From assembly GCA_002786065.1 (NCBI GenBank), contig NHNY01000026.1, positions 1 to 64,000 on the forward strand: 64,000 bases of DNA, in the 5' to 3' direction. A model generated the notes under the pieces. It searched no databases. It was not told the origin of the DNA and was given only the letters and a program-made list of their open reading frames with translations. A program made the translations under genes and the position numbers. Below are positions 1 through 10,199 of the stretch, piece by piece (within the stretch, counting starts at the first letter, position 1; every line of letters starts with the position of its first letter). Origin of the DNA: Microcyclospora pomicola (taxonomy: Eukaryota; Ascomycota; Dothideomycetes; Capnodiales).

Positions 1-84
1 AACCCTAACCCTAACCCTAACCCTAACCCTAACCCTAACCCTAACCCTAACCCTAACCCTAACCCTAACCCTAACCCTAACCCT
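1..84. repeat. Telomere, 14 copies of AACCCT
   Basis: Fourteen uninterrupted AACCCT units start at base 1, so the sequence begins at a chromosome end with the C-rich strand as the plus strand (TTAGGG on the minus strand, the usual telomere of filamentous ascomycetes). The array passes through an A-rich junction and one degenerate CCCTA-like unit (85 to about 100) into unique sequence. No longer subtelomeric satellite separates it from the first gene remnant. Confidence 0.98.
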
Positions 85-1441
85 AAAAAATACCCTACCC
101 ACTTCGACGTGCGTAGCGACAGAAGATCTAGTCGGGGATGTAGTGCAGCATACTATAGGCGTCGATTACGCGAGTTTCGAGGATTGTCGTCGTGGTCTTT
201 AGCGACGTTGTTATCCTTGTCGTCCTCTCTAACATCTAGGATACAGGCCTAGTAAACTCCTATGTATATACGCTAGGTAAAAGGGCCGAATTTCGCCTCG
301 ATCGTGACGATGTTGTAGTAAAGTATAGTACTACCGAGATCTATAATCCGCCTATTAACGTCCAGTTTTTGACCTATTACGCGACGACATACGATAAGGC
401 GGTATATAATTAGGAGCAACTAGGCCCCGGTCGCGATCGAAAGTGTGCCGCTATCCTTACGACTCTAAAAGTAGAACTAAGTAGGGTTAAAGCATAAAGT
501 GAAGCGCTTAAAGACATCTATGTCCTCGACCTTAAGAAGAGATCCGTTATACCTAGTTACTAGTTCCTTTACGAGGTTCCCGTATCCTATAAGATTAGGC
601 TAAGGGTTAAGGTCTACCTACGCCTTAGAGAAGAATTTCGAGATGCCTTTCTAGAAAAAGTCTAGGATCCCTTCTAAGCATCCGATATTGTTCGTAGTAG
701 GTGTCGCTGTTATTATAATGTATTTAGCATCTAGGAGGTACAATATAATAGCCTAGAGACTTTTCCGACTCTTCACGCGATGTGCCTCGTCTATAATGCA
801 GATACTAAAGGTATCGGGACGGATGTTAAGCCTAGCTGTCCTGCGAACCTCTAGGTAAAGCTCTAAATCTTCTAAGGCGATCTTGTTCGGATTCTCGCCT
901 TACACGCCCTTATCCTCGTTATCGGAGTTAATTTCGACTGTCCTACTACTCGTACGGTTTCTAGCTGTCTAACGTACTATAACGTTCTAGTCGAGCAGTT
1001 TCTGCGAAAGGGTCCGATACGTAGCTAGAATAATAGTGTTCGAGGTCTGCTCGTCTTCGCGGTTAAGGGAGTCGTAAAAATGTTTAAGGCTAACTGCACT
1101 ATAGGCGATAGAGACATCGCGCTATAACATAGTGACCCGGCTAGTGTCGGGTGTGAACTAGTAGAGATTGATGTAACGGCTAGAGCTCTTGTCCTTGAAC
1201 CTGTTCTGTATATCGGAGACCTAAGCATTGATCGCCGAGAGTAGGACTACTACGAGAACAGGACGATGCACAGGTTGCGGTCCGAGTAAGTCGATAAACT
1301 CGTTAAGCCCGTTCTTCTCGATGATTTCTATTAACTCTGCGGGGGAAGGTTCTATAACGTTACCTTCGCTGTTTAACAGTAGGTAAGGAAGGATAATCTT
1401 CTGATGCTAGGCTACAAATATTGTCAGTTTACGAAACGTCA

Positions 1442-1467
1442 AATCTTTGGCCGACTAGCGAAAGATT
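1442..1467. repeat. Subtelomeric palindrome copy 1 (degenerate)
   Basis: Imperfect inverted repeat with 7-bp arms AATCTTT / AAAGATT around a 12-base GC-rich core. It resembles the AAACTTT...AAAGTTT palindromes elsewhere in the block. It lies inside the SNF2 pseudogene between motif I and motif II, in a different reading phase from the other in-gene copies. Confidence 0.5.
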
Positions 1468-2698
1468 CTAAGATATTTCTACTTACCTTTCTAAGCGAGC
1501 CTAGCCTTCTTAGTCTTTACGGCCTGATCTATAATAGCGACATAGCAGTTTATAGTCTTTCCTAGGCTGACAGCATCTACAATTATGTACGCTTAGAGCA
1601 GGGTATCGAGCATACGAGTAGCAAAGGCGGCGGCTTAGGGCTAATACAGGATCAATTTTAACCTATAGAAGAAAACCTAGAAGTCTACACTAGTAGTCTT
1701 GTTAATGTTTAGTTTGCCTTTATTATTGACTCCGAGCTCGACGACTTTAAGGTCTAATACTTTCACAGCCTCTGTCTACGAGGGGAGGGTAGCGCTGTGT
1801 TTATTCGTAGCTGCTATAAGAGTCTTAAACTGTTTCCGGTCTAAGTCAGTTTTAACAATGCTAGTTTTATCGAGACCGGCTTCCTCTACGGATTCGGCGA
1901 CGAATTACATTTAGAACTAGTCTTAATTGCTAGGGAGAAACATGGTGTTGATCCGATCGCGATCCCGAAACTTGTAGGTAACCCTACTAGCTAAGGTACG
2001 GACGAGCGCTAAACGCGCCGTATTATCTAAGCTAGCAACGTTAGAGCTGCTTACATTCACCTTAGCGTGACGAAGCGACTTATCGGCCTCGGCTTTATCC
2101 TCGCTGTTGACGTCCTAGGTCTTATCCTTATTAGCAGCCTAGTACTAGGCCTAAGTTGATTCGTTAGTAATTCCACTTTCTAGTTGCTACATCGTAAGCT
2201 TAACTAATCTAGTCTACTTATTAGTGTTGATGTAGACGGAATCGCTATTACTGAAAATCAGTAACACAGGTAAGGCGTTCTGTCCGTGCTTTGTATTGCT
2301 GTCCGAGGCCGCTTGTTTCCGATCCTTCGTATAGTAGTATGTAATAAGGACTAGCACTCTATACAAATCCTCAGAGTCGAAAGTGGAAAGATACATAAAG
2401 TTGTTAGCACTAGGAGCACTAGAAAACACTCTATGTGCCACCTCGTCGCTTTCTCGTAGGTCTAACAGCGCTCTCGCTGTCCGCATAAAATAGAGGTACA
2501 TAATAGAAATCTTTATACTCTTCAACTTAAAAGGTCCCTTAGAAGTGTTGACTTCTATAGTGTCGTCTAGCACTAGATCTGCAAAAATGACTCCTAACAA
2601 CAGATAGGCACAAAGCTCCTTAAAAACGAAGGTATAGCTTTTCCTAGTAGTGCTAAAGTGGTTCTATTATTGTAGTTAGTCTTCGAGTTTGAAAACGA

Positions 2699-2726
2699 AA
2701 AACTTTGGCTAGCTAGCCAAAGTTTT
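2699..2726. repeat. Subtelomeric palindrome copy 2 (perfect 28 bp)
   Basis: A perfect 28-base palindrome: AAAACTTTGGCTAG on one arm and its exact complement on the other. It lies in the N-terminal part of the SNF2 pseudogene and reads in frame as KTLAS..PKFF, the same phase as the copy in the RecQ helicase pseudogene. Confidence 0.85.
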
Positions 2727-4170
2727 AGCTTTCGGCTAGTTAGATTTACTCACTTCGCGCAATTTTTCGTAGTTAGCTAGAATGTCTCTAACAGCGACAT
2801 TCTCCTAGGCGAACTGCTACAGTTTGTATGTGCTGTATAAGTTTAGGTAGCTAGCAGCCTGTACTAGCTTTAAATCGCTAATAGAAATGTTAACGATCTT
2901 AGGTCCTAATATAGTACTTACGGCGAGCTTGAATTTGCCTTTTAACTTAAGGTCCTTAATCGTCGCTTCTCGATAGGCTTCGAGACTAGGGAGGGCTTTC
3001 TTAAATCTCTTCTTATTAGTTAAGTTTAAGTTCTCGATGCTAGTAGGGAGCTATATAAGAGCACCCTTTCCTTTAGGAACCTTAGGGGTTTTGACCGGCT
3101 TAGATGCCTTAGCGGTCTTCTTTAGTGTAGTGACCTTAGCAGCCTGTTCGGAACCAGCGACTGAACCCGCTTTCTTAGGTTCGGCAGTAGGGTTCGATTC
3201 CTTAGTAGTAGTAGGGTTGTAAGCGGGATCGCTTAGTGTCTCTAGAGCCTTACTGCGTTTCCGCTTATGAGTCTCCTCTAAGATGGATGCAGAAGAATCT
3301 GCTATTGTAAAGTGATTTTCGATCTATACCCCTAGGGACTATAGGAAAGTCGACAGGGACGGGACGAAGGGTGTGCTAGGAAAGGACAAGTGCTAGAATT
3401 TAGGAATTGAAAAAAGAGAAAGTTTGGCTAACTAGCAAAGCTAAGAAGACGTAGTCGTGATAAAGAAGGTAGTAATAACGAAAAAGGTAGTAGTTATAAG
3501 GTAACAGATAGTAGGAGATAGATAGATTTATAGTATGCTCTGTGCGCACGTCCTGTAGCGGGCCGAGTGAAACCTACTATTAAGTAGTTAAGGTTAAGTG
3601 AATGTAAGAATGTTTAACTAACTAGCGAAGATTCTATGTTGCAGAATGTTTCCTAAACTACGCACCTAATTTACGTAGCAGACGTAGGAACATACATGTT
3701 TAATAGAAGTCGAGAACTTTACTTCGGGGCAAACCTTATGCACAAAGCGCCTTAACCTTATTAGGGCTTGCTAGCCGAATGCGGAAAGGCTCGCCGCAAT
3801 CTACGTGCTAATCTTTACGTCTATTTCACTTCTTACCCCTATTTACTATAGGCGCCTATACAAAAACCGTCTACAAAGTGAAGTGAAAGTAAGCTCGATA
3901 CGTAGAATCTCGTAGAAACTCTCCGATAGCTGCCTAAACCTTAATATTAGACCCTTGCTTGTAACTCGTCGCAACTTCGCTAGTCAGCTAAAGATTAGAA
4001 TCCGAGTTTTAGAAATGCCTGTTTGTACTTAGCGAGCTAGAATATATTCCGAGGGAGCTACCTAAAAGCCGGAGAACACTACTCTGCAAGCATACCTAAA
4101 TGACCGTTGTCTCTCTATGCTTAAGTATTATAAGATAAATGTGATAGTTAGTCTTCTGCGCAAATCTGAA

Positions 4171-4194
4171 AACTTTCGCTAGTTGTCTAAAGTT
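4171..4194. repeat. Subtelomeric palindrome copy 3
   Basis: Reads AACTTT-12 bases-AAAGTT (24 bp) and is followed by a conserved tail (CTAGCTTTCCGAGCGCGG). The tail is shared with the copies at 4,336 and 5,616, so homology extends beyond the palindrome itself. Confidence 0.7.
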
Positions 4195-4335
4195 CTAGCT
4201 TTCCGAGCGCGGTCCTTCTTTCTACGTTATTCTTATTCTACTGTACATCGTTTAAGACTTATATGCTGTCTACAGCTACGGGCTCGATAATTACGAAGTT
4301 TATGCGATAAAGACGACTACCTTCGGATCATCTAG

Positions 4336-4359
4336 AACTTTCGCCGGTCGTCTAAAGTT
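4336..4359. repeat. Subtelomeric palindrome copy 4
   Basis: AACTTT...AAAGTT, 24 bp, exactly 165 bp after copy 3 and followed by the same kind of tail (GCGACTCGAGCGTGG). On the minus strand both copies 3 and 4 can be read as a TLxDxRKF-like peptide, as at 5,616. Confidence 0.65.
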
Positions 4360-4479
4360 GTAGCGACTCGAGCGTGGTCGTACTTTTAGAGGTAACACAC
4401 AAGAATTATATTACATTCGTAGGTATGTTTATTAAAACACTATTAGTTGCCGTATATACGGTATTTGTGCTACGGAGCC

Positions 4480-5300
4480 TAGCTATCTAGGCTACCTGCC
4501 CTTATAACGTACAACCCGATCTAGGTTGTCTCGATATCTAATAGAGCTAGTTACCCTGTTGTGTAAGGGGTATTACAAAAATCTAATCGGCCTCGCCGCG
4601 CTTATGTCTATATAAGACGTAGGGTCACATCACCCTCCTGCTTTTGTGACCTGTCGCTAAAAATTGCCGTTCCCCTCGACTATAACCTAGAGAACCTTGT
4701 CCGATACCCTAATTCTATAGCCTGTTAAATTGTTCCGCGGTTTTCCCTATTTTCCTATAGATAATAAGGCCGATCTAAAGGACAGCAGCTACATTGAAAC
4801 TGCTATTAGATGTAACAGGTAAAAGCCTAGGGTCGTCGAACACAGGGTACAGGCTATACAGGTGCTTCTCTGTCTCGAACTAGGCTATATAGCCGGCGAC
4901 GGTCTGCATTTTCTTTAGGCCTACGAGCTACGTGCCTTAGGACTCTTCGGGGTCTAGGAAGAACGTGCAGATAAACGTCCTATCCGCGTCGTACATAAGG
5001 AATACCTCGCACTTATACTCGAAGCTCGTCCTATTTCTGTTGCTGCGTGCACTAAGCCTGCCTCTAAACAGCAGGATAATGTTCTACTAGGTAAAGTTGA
5101 CATCTATAAAGTAGGTAGATAGGGGGTTACTACGAACTTATTAGTAAATCCCTTCGGAACCTAGCAACTAGGTGCATAATCAGGGGATATCGCCCTACCT
5201 AGTACGATTCTGTTCTGTCGATATAATGTAGTTGTCTTTAAGGAGTTCGTCTTAGAACTGAACTGTAGGGACTAGCGTCGAATCGAATGCTAAAAGGAGA
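4480..5300 (-). mobile_element. PiggyBac-like DNA transposon remnant (transposase fragment)
   Basis: A minus-strand frame from about 5,300 to 4,480, distinct in phase from the neighbouring helicase frames, carries LFRGRLS at about 5,045-5,080. This is followed after 13-15 residues by YKCEVFLMYD, then a stretch resembling the DDE_Tnp_1_7 core in which an FxGRS motif precedes KP..GYK and a hydrophobic strand. The order and spacing are what I know for fungal PiggyBac-type transposases, but the catalytic aspartates cannot be placed with certainty and no terminal inverted repeats or TTAA target duplication were found. RIP-degraded. It could be another DDE family or a coincidental frame. Confidence 0.4.
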
Positions 5301-5552
5301 GGAAGTAGATAAAAAGGAGAAGTTAAAAAGGGCGAGAACGAAAGGGTATATCCTCTCTAACCACGCATAGACTATTACCCTTTTTAGCGATAAAATTAAA
5401 AGGTAGCTAGGGAAGTAAATAAAGGCATATAAACAAAGGTATATAAACAAATGTATGTGAACAAATATATATAAACTAACAAGGCAACTAAGGCCCTAGC
5501 AACATTTACATACGCGGGAGATATCTGCGACAACACGTTAAATCGCTAACCT

Positions 5553-5576
5553 AATTTTGCTAGTTAGCTAAAGTTT
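5553..5576. repeat. Subtelomeric palindrome copy 5
   Basis: Degenerate AATTTTGC...GCTAAAGTTT inverted repeat. It lies 40-90 bases beyond the nominal end of the RecQ helicase frame and in phase with it (QTLAN in the minus-strand frame). Confidence 0.55.
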
Positions 5577-5615
5577 GTAATCGTACCTGTTTTAAGAATA
5601 AATTCCGCAAACTTG

Positions 5616-5643
5616 AAAACTTTCGCTAGTCGACTAAAGTTTT
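5616..5643. repeat. Subtelomeric palindrome copy 6
   Basis: 28 bp with 8-base arms AAAACTTT / AAAGTTTT, followed by the conserved TAGCTTTTCGAGCGCGG tail. It lies in phase with the RecQ helicase frame just after its first terminal stop (KTLVD..RKF), so it may belong to the C-terminal tail of that gene if the stop at 5,689 is itself a RIP product. Confidence 0.7.
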
Positions 5644-5688
5644 AGCTTTTCGAGCGCGGCCGTCCTTTCTCGACTAATAATCGAAGAC

Positions 5689-8600
5689 CTACGTAGTACT
5701 CGTTACTACGTTTAGTCGGGTAACAGTACATGCCGCTTTCACTATGTTCGCACTTCGAATACTAGCTATATAGGCTAGCTCGCCTATCTACTGCAGGAAG
5801 TCGGAGAGCGTTATACAACCTAACCTAGATCGTATCGCTGCCTCTATAAGGTCGTCTGCCTATCCTACGAGGGCTAATACTAGAACAATATCGGCCTCCT
5901 AACACTTCTAGCGCTATAAGAAGTAGGGGCACTAGTCCGTAGGTAAGCTGTATCGGTAGTAGCAATAAGTTTTAGGTTTTATATAAAGGGTCTTTCGTAC
6001 AGCCTAATACGGAGTACCGAGAGCCTCTTCTAACAGCGGATAGGACAGGGTAGGGTGTTTAGTAGGATTACGCTGTTGTAGCTAGCAATACGTACACCTA
6101 GTCGCAATCTCCTGCACCGCGATTAGTAAGCTGCTTTGCTTATCCCCCTGCGTGCGTATGCGCTCTAAGAAGAGGCGCGTACTGTGAATGTGATCCTAGG
6201 CTTGTTACTCTACACGACTAGGTAGAGGTATACTCGACTGTTATACTAGTATATCATCTATTTGTTTAGACGACATTTCGGTTAGAGGTTCGGCATTATC
6301 AGCTAGGACCGGCGACGTAGAGTGCTGTTTGTGACAGTTGTCGCAAATCTCTGCGATGGCTAGATCGCACGATTTGCTAATGCCATCTATGACTAAGGTC
6401 AATATTGCGCGTCGACAGCTGTCGGCGGCTAGAAAGAGCCGTAGACCTTCTTAGTTCTAGGTTTGCTTATAAGCATCCGGACTTATGATCTATAACAGCT
6501 CGGTTTTAGACAACATCACGATACTACACGACTGTTGTCTACTCCGACCTGCACGCCTAACTTCTTAAACGAAGTCGACAATACTATAGGGAAGGCCGAT
6601 ATATATAACTAAGTTCACATCTAGTAGATCGACGCCAGTCCCTAGAGCGGTCGTAGCTACGAGAGTCGTATCCTCGCTAGCCCTCTACGCCGCGATAGAC
6701 TCGTCGTAATTGGATTACGCGCGGTAATAGGCCTAGCAACTAAGTGCGGCAGCGATCGCCTCGCTTAAGGCGCGGGTACGGCAAAAAATCAGGCAGCGTT
6801 GATTAGGGGTTCTACGTTGCTATTTACGGATTCGATCCCTTAAGGTATCCTCCCGTGTAGCTACTAAGCCGACCTCTACTTCGTATATAATGTTGCTCCT
6901 GTTCGTCTGCGCGCGAACATAGAGCGGCCTACGTTCGATGTCTCGGAGAAGGAACAGAGCCTCTAGGTTAGGACACATTTAAGGCGGCAGGGTTCCGGTC
7001 AATAGCACTAATTGACACGGGATAGTACGAAGCTGATTAAGATAGGCTAGTTAATAACGATAGGACTGTACAGTGAGTAGGACGTAATACTCGTCGACGA
7101 CGATACGATTAAGCCGACTATCTACTTACAGTTTAGAAAGATATGTTATAAAATCATCGTTCACAGTAGCAGTCTCTGCGCTAACGAAGACCAACTAGGC
7201 ATTAGTAGAGTGCTAGCTGTCCTACATCTGACTCTTAATGCCTAGTGCGCGACTGCGCTAGACGAGGTTATTAATTAATGCCTGGAACGGTGCGACGACA
7301 ATCGTAGTAGTCGTAGTCGATAGAGACGCGGGGAGCTAAAAGAGGAGACTCTTCCTACCCCCTAGAGGAAGAATAACCATAAGAGGACTTTTGTCTTCTA
7401 GTACTGCTTTAAGTCCGGCCTTCTAGTAGACGTCTTTAAATTCGCTCTTAGGTCCGTGTAGGTGCGCTAATGCTTCCTTAATCGCTAGATCTAAAAACTT
7501 TAACCGACCGGCTAAAGTTTTTACATTCGTTTCCCTTTGTACAAGTTTTCTCGGTAGAAGTTCGGGCTAGCCACCCGAATCTCGCGCTCTCGTAAGCCCT
7601 CGCTCTACTAGTAGCCCGTCGAATCTCCAAAACGAATGCTACTTATAGGACACGCTTTAGAACGTATTTAGTGTTCGAGAAGTTAGACTGCGTAGTATAG
7701 TAGCGTCGATCGTATATATCCTATTAGCGGTAGTACTTGTATGCGCAAAGGCTAGGTCGTAAATGTTATTAGGGCCTTCTTTATCTTCGTCGATTATGCT
7801 ACGTACTTGTTCTCGATCGATAGCCTTCGCGATGTGTCTGTAATCATAGAAGGTAATTCGCGTGCCTATCTTACTTACGGTCTCTGTCGCGAGGGTCTTC
7901 GTAGCGTATAAGGTGGACTATAGACCCTGTTTGTTAGTCTATAAGAAGCTCCTAGCTTTTTTAGGAATACTATCTCTGTCGAGGAGTATGTAGAATAGGC
8001 GAATCTTAATAAGATAAGCGATAAGCAATTTTCCTACTCGATATAGTAAGAACCGGGTAATAACACAATGTGCCCCTATAATAGCCTGCGACTTATGATA
8101 CGTAGTAACGATCATGACCTCTCTATTAATAATATACACGTTTCGTGGTCCCTTATAAGCGTTTATCTATCGACTTAGGAGTATCTCTACCTCTCGCGCT
8201 AGTACGCCGCTACACATATAGACGAGGATAAATAACAATCCTATGAATCGGTCGAGATGACTATAATAGACCCGCTAGGCATGTAGCTCTACCTTTAGCG
8301 TCTTGTCGAACAGTGATCGATAGGTAGAGAAGACTGTAAGTCGTCAGAGAATGGCCTTACGCCCGGACATAAGTTAGTTTCTAGGGTCGGCTATAAAGGA
8401 ATATCCTAATGACCTGTTATTCATATCGTCTATAATTACCTTAAAGGACCTAGCGACGTCTGCTGCCCCTAATTTCTAGTACAGAACGTGTTCCGCAGCT
8501 GCACATATGTTGTTTACAAATTGCCGTAGGTTATTAAGAGGGAGATGTTGCCCCTAATAAATCAAGGTGTCTCGGGCATCTAACCAAATTACCCGTAGTA

Positions 8601-10011
8601 GAGCACCGACTTCTTTACCTACGCTAAGAGCATATGTAAGCAAGTTCACAATGTAGTAGAACGGCGTAGGCCGTCTATCTATAAGCCACAGATAATGAAT
8701 AGCGATAAACTTAGTAAATAGGTCTGTTAGCTGTGTACGAGAATCGCGCGGTAATGCATGTTTAAAGAGGATTAATCGAGCGCAATATAGTAATCCCGCT
8801 AGCATTTAACTATATATAGGCGCGAGGCGGAAATAGTACGTCTGCTCGTAGATACCTAGCACGGCGCAAAAATGTATTAACGCCGACTTCGAAGTGCCTA
8901 GAGCTTTATATTGCTATAGCCGAACACTAAGATCGAATATCGAACGATCTAATGCCTCGTCGCCTTCCCCGAAGTTTACCGCGTCCTATGCTTCACGTAT
9001 CGCTCGCTCCTCTATTAGATCGAATTGGTGTCTATAATTCGTTCCGCTATGTAGCAAGCGAAGGTTATAACAGATATAACGTGCCTAATAGCTTGCGTAC
9101 TTCTAATGCGTTGCTTTCTTGTAATACACACTAAATAGCTTAGTATTGGTTTCCGTAGCTTTCGGACTGTTTAACCACCCTAGAACAACATCTCCGTCCT
9201 CGACATCTCGGTACTACGCCTTTATGCTAGCCTCGCATTGTGCGAGGATTCGGTAGACAGAGTCCTAAATGCTGCTTAGCTACGCGTCGTCGTTCGTCGG
9301 CTTTACACTTAACTAAACGACCTGGCGTAGATCATACCTAGTAAACTTATTAGCCTATCTCGTCTTTCGTATCTATAGCGTGTTGTCTACGGGCGCTAAT
9401 TCTCCGCTTAGGTTATACTGCTCCTCTAGTTCCTCTTAGTCTCTTAGTTTCCCTCTTTCTAATATATTTACTACGGCCTCTTCCTAATCACCCTTATCCC
9501 CTTCTTTACTTAGCCTTTTATTAAGGACGCTGAAGTACTGCTAATAGGGACCCCTAAACAATATCTGTATCTTACCTAGCTTCTAAAGTCGTGTAGCAGC
9601 CCTTACCTAACCGTGCTTCCCCTAACAGTGTTCTTATATACTACTTTGCTCCTTTGTAGTATATTAGCACTCCTAACAAACCTAGCCATCGTGTATCCCG
9701 AGACCTAGGATAGGGCGAGAAATGCCGACTAGGGTTAGGATAGCCTTTAGATCTGTAAGATCTAAACTGGCGATATACGTCTCAATAAGCTAACGATCTT
9801 TAAGAGGCTAATCGATATATTAGCGGCGAAGATGTCGTTGTACCCCTTTTGTTAACGGGACGTAGTATATCTTGTATAGGAGGTACACTACAATGCGAGT
9901 ATTAGCGATGTAAAGGACACGCTGCTATAGCTCGGTAGGTAGATCGATCGTAATGTCTCTCCTATCTTTAGGAGAAAGTCGACTATGCTGTACTAATAGA
10001 GTTGGTAACAT
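5689..10011 (-). pseudogene. Telomere-linked RecQ helicase (TLH) pseudogene
   Basis: One minus-strand frame runs from an ATG at 10,009-10,011 to a TAG at 5,689-5,691 (about 1,440 codons) with no net frameshift. Near the N-terminus are two zinc-finger-like segments of the fungal TLH/C2H2 type (one with CxxCQY...EHCxGKHGW spacing near 9,590-9,700). A long conserved region follows (8,540-9,400), with HFCAVLGI at about 8,870. The RecQ core then reads LPLGGRKSLLF at 7,339-7,371 (motif I, from LPTGGGKS), VVDEYY at 7,084-7,101 (motif II, from VVDECH), and ALGTGVDL and IGLPYSIVDFV (6,560-6,660) followed by a degraded RAGR. CDNC near 6,330 is a zinc ligand set, and a conserved C-terminus (SDFLQWIGELAYIAS) ends near 5,760. 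TLH genes sit next to telomeres in many fungi. RIP has filled the frame with stops, so it is dead. Family call is firm; function in this strain is lost. Confidence 0.85.
7493..7522. repeat. Subtelomeric palindrome copy 7, inside the TLH frame
   Basis: 30 bp with 9-base perfect arms AAAAACTTT / AAAGTTTTT around AACCGACCGGCT. It lies about 115 bases before helicase motif I in the TLH pseudogene and reads in frame as KTLAGRLKFL, in the poorly conserved linker between the N-terminal region and the RecQ core. Confidence 0.8.
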
Positions 10012-10044
10012 TTGCTAAAAAGCGATATAATGTCTAGCGATTCT

Positions 10045-10072
10045 AAAACTTTAGCTAGTCGGTTAAAGTCTT
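10045..10072. repeat. Subtelomeric palindrome copy 8
   Basis: AAAACTTT-12 bases-AAAGTCTT, about 34 bases upstream of the TLH start codon. One arm carries a single transition relative to a perfect repeat. Confidence 0.65.
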
Positions 10073-10199
10073 TGCTTGCGTTGCTAAATCTATCGCGATG
10101 TTTGATTATGTAAGCCGGGGTGCGATCTTCGGATGACATAAGCCTTAGCGGTATGCGTTCTCTACTATATACTCCCTAACACTTTATCGACACACGCTA

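Larger units (their letters stand above)
87..3330 (-). pseudogene. SNF2-family helicase pseudogene, cut off by the telomere
   Basis: One minus-strand frame can be followed from about 3,330 to the telomere (roughly 1,080 codons) without a net indel, broken only by RIP-type stops. It begins with a Lys/Ala/Pro-rich stretch (about 3,030-3,300). A Walker A-like element reading SLGKT, degraded from GLGKT, lies at 1,554-1,568. A motif Ia-like ATYRTLSQ follows. The Walker B box IIDEAH is at 780-797 and the motif III TATPT falls just after it, near 706-720. Together these are the N-terminal ATPase lobe of SNF2/RAD5-type translocases. The conserved end of that lobe is recognisable at 290-500, but the C-terminal helicase lobe (motifs IV-VI) is absent: the frame stays open into the TTAGGG repeats. 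This suggests a broken gene capped by telomere addition. The exact family member and start codon are not determined. A plus-strand frame over 120-1,290 is a shadow. Confidence 0.75.
3400..4480. other. RIP-mutated stretch, no recognisable gene
   Basis: About 1.1 kb between the SNF2 remnant and the transposase-like remnant. CA/TG-poor throughout. It contains degenerate copies of the palindromic motif (near 3,421, 3,609, and two clearer ones at 4,171 and 4,336) but no motif I can assign to a protein family on either strand. Confidence 0.6.

Noticed and set aside
120-1290. Long plus-strand frame with only TAG/TAA stops next to the telomere
   Set aside because: It lies opposite the SNF2 frame, which carries DEAH, TATPT and other motifs. 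In CA/TG-depleted DNA TGA is rare in every frame, so lack of TGA is not evidence of coding.
3037-3222. 61-codon plus-strand frame rich in Val/Leu/Ala
   Set aside because: It is the complement of the Lys/Ala/Pro-rich N-terminal part of the SNF2 pseudogene, which is continuous in frame with the rest.
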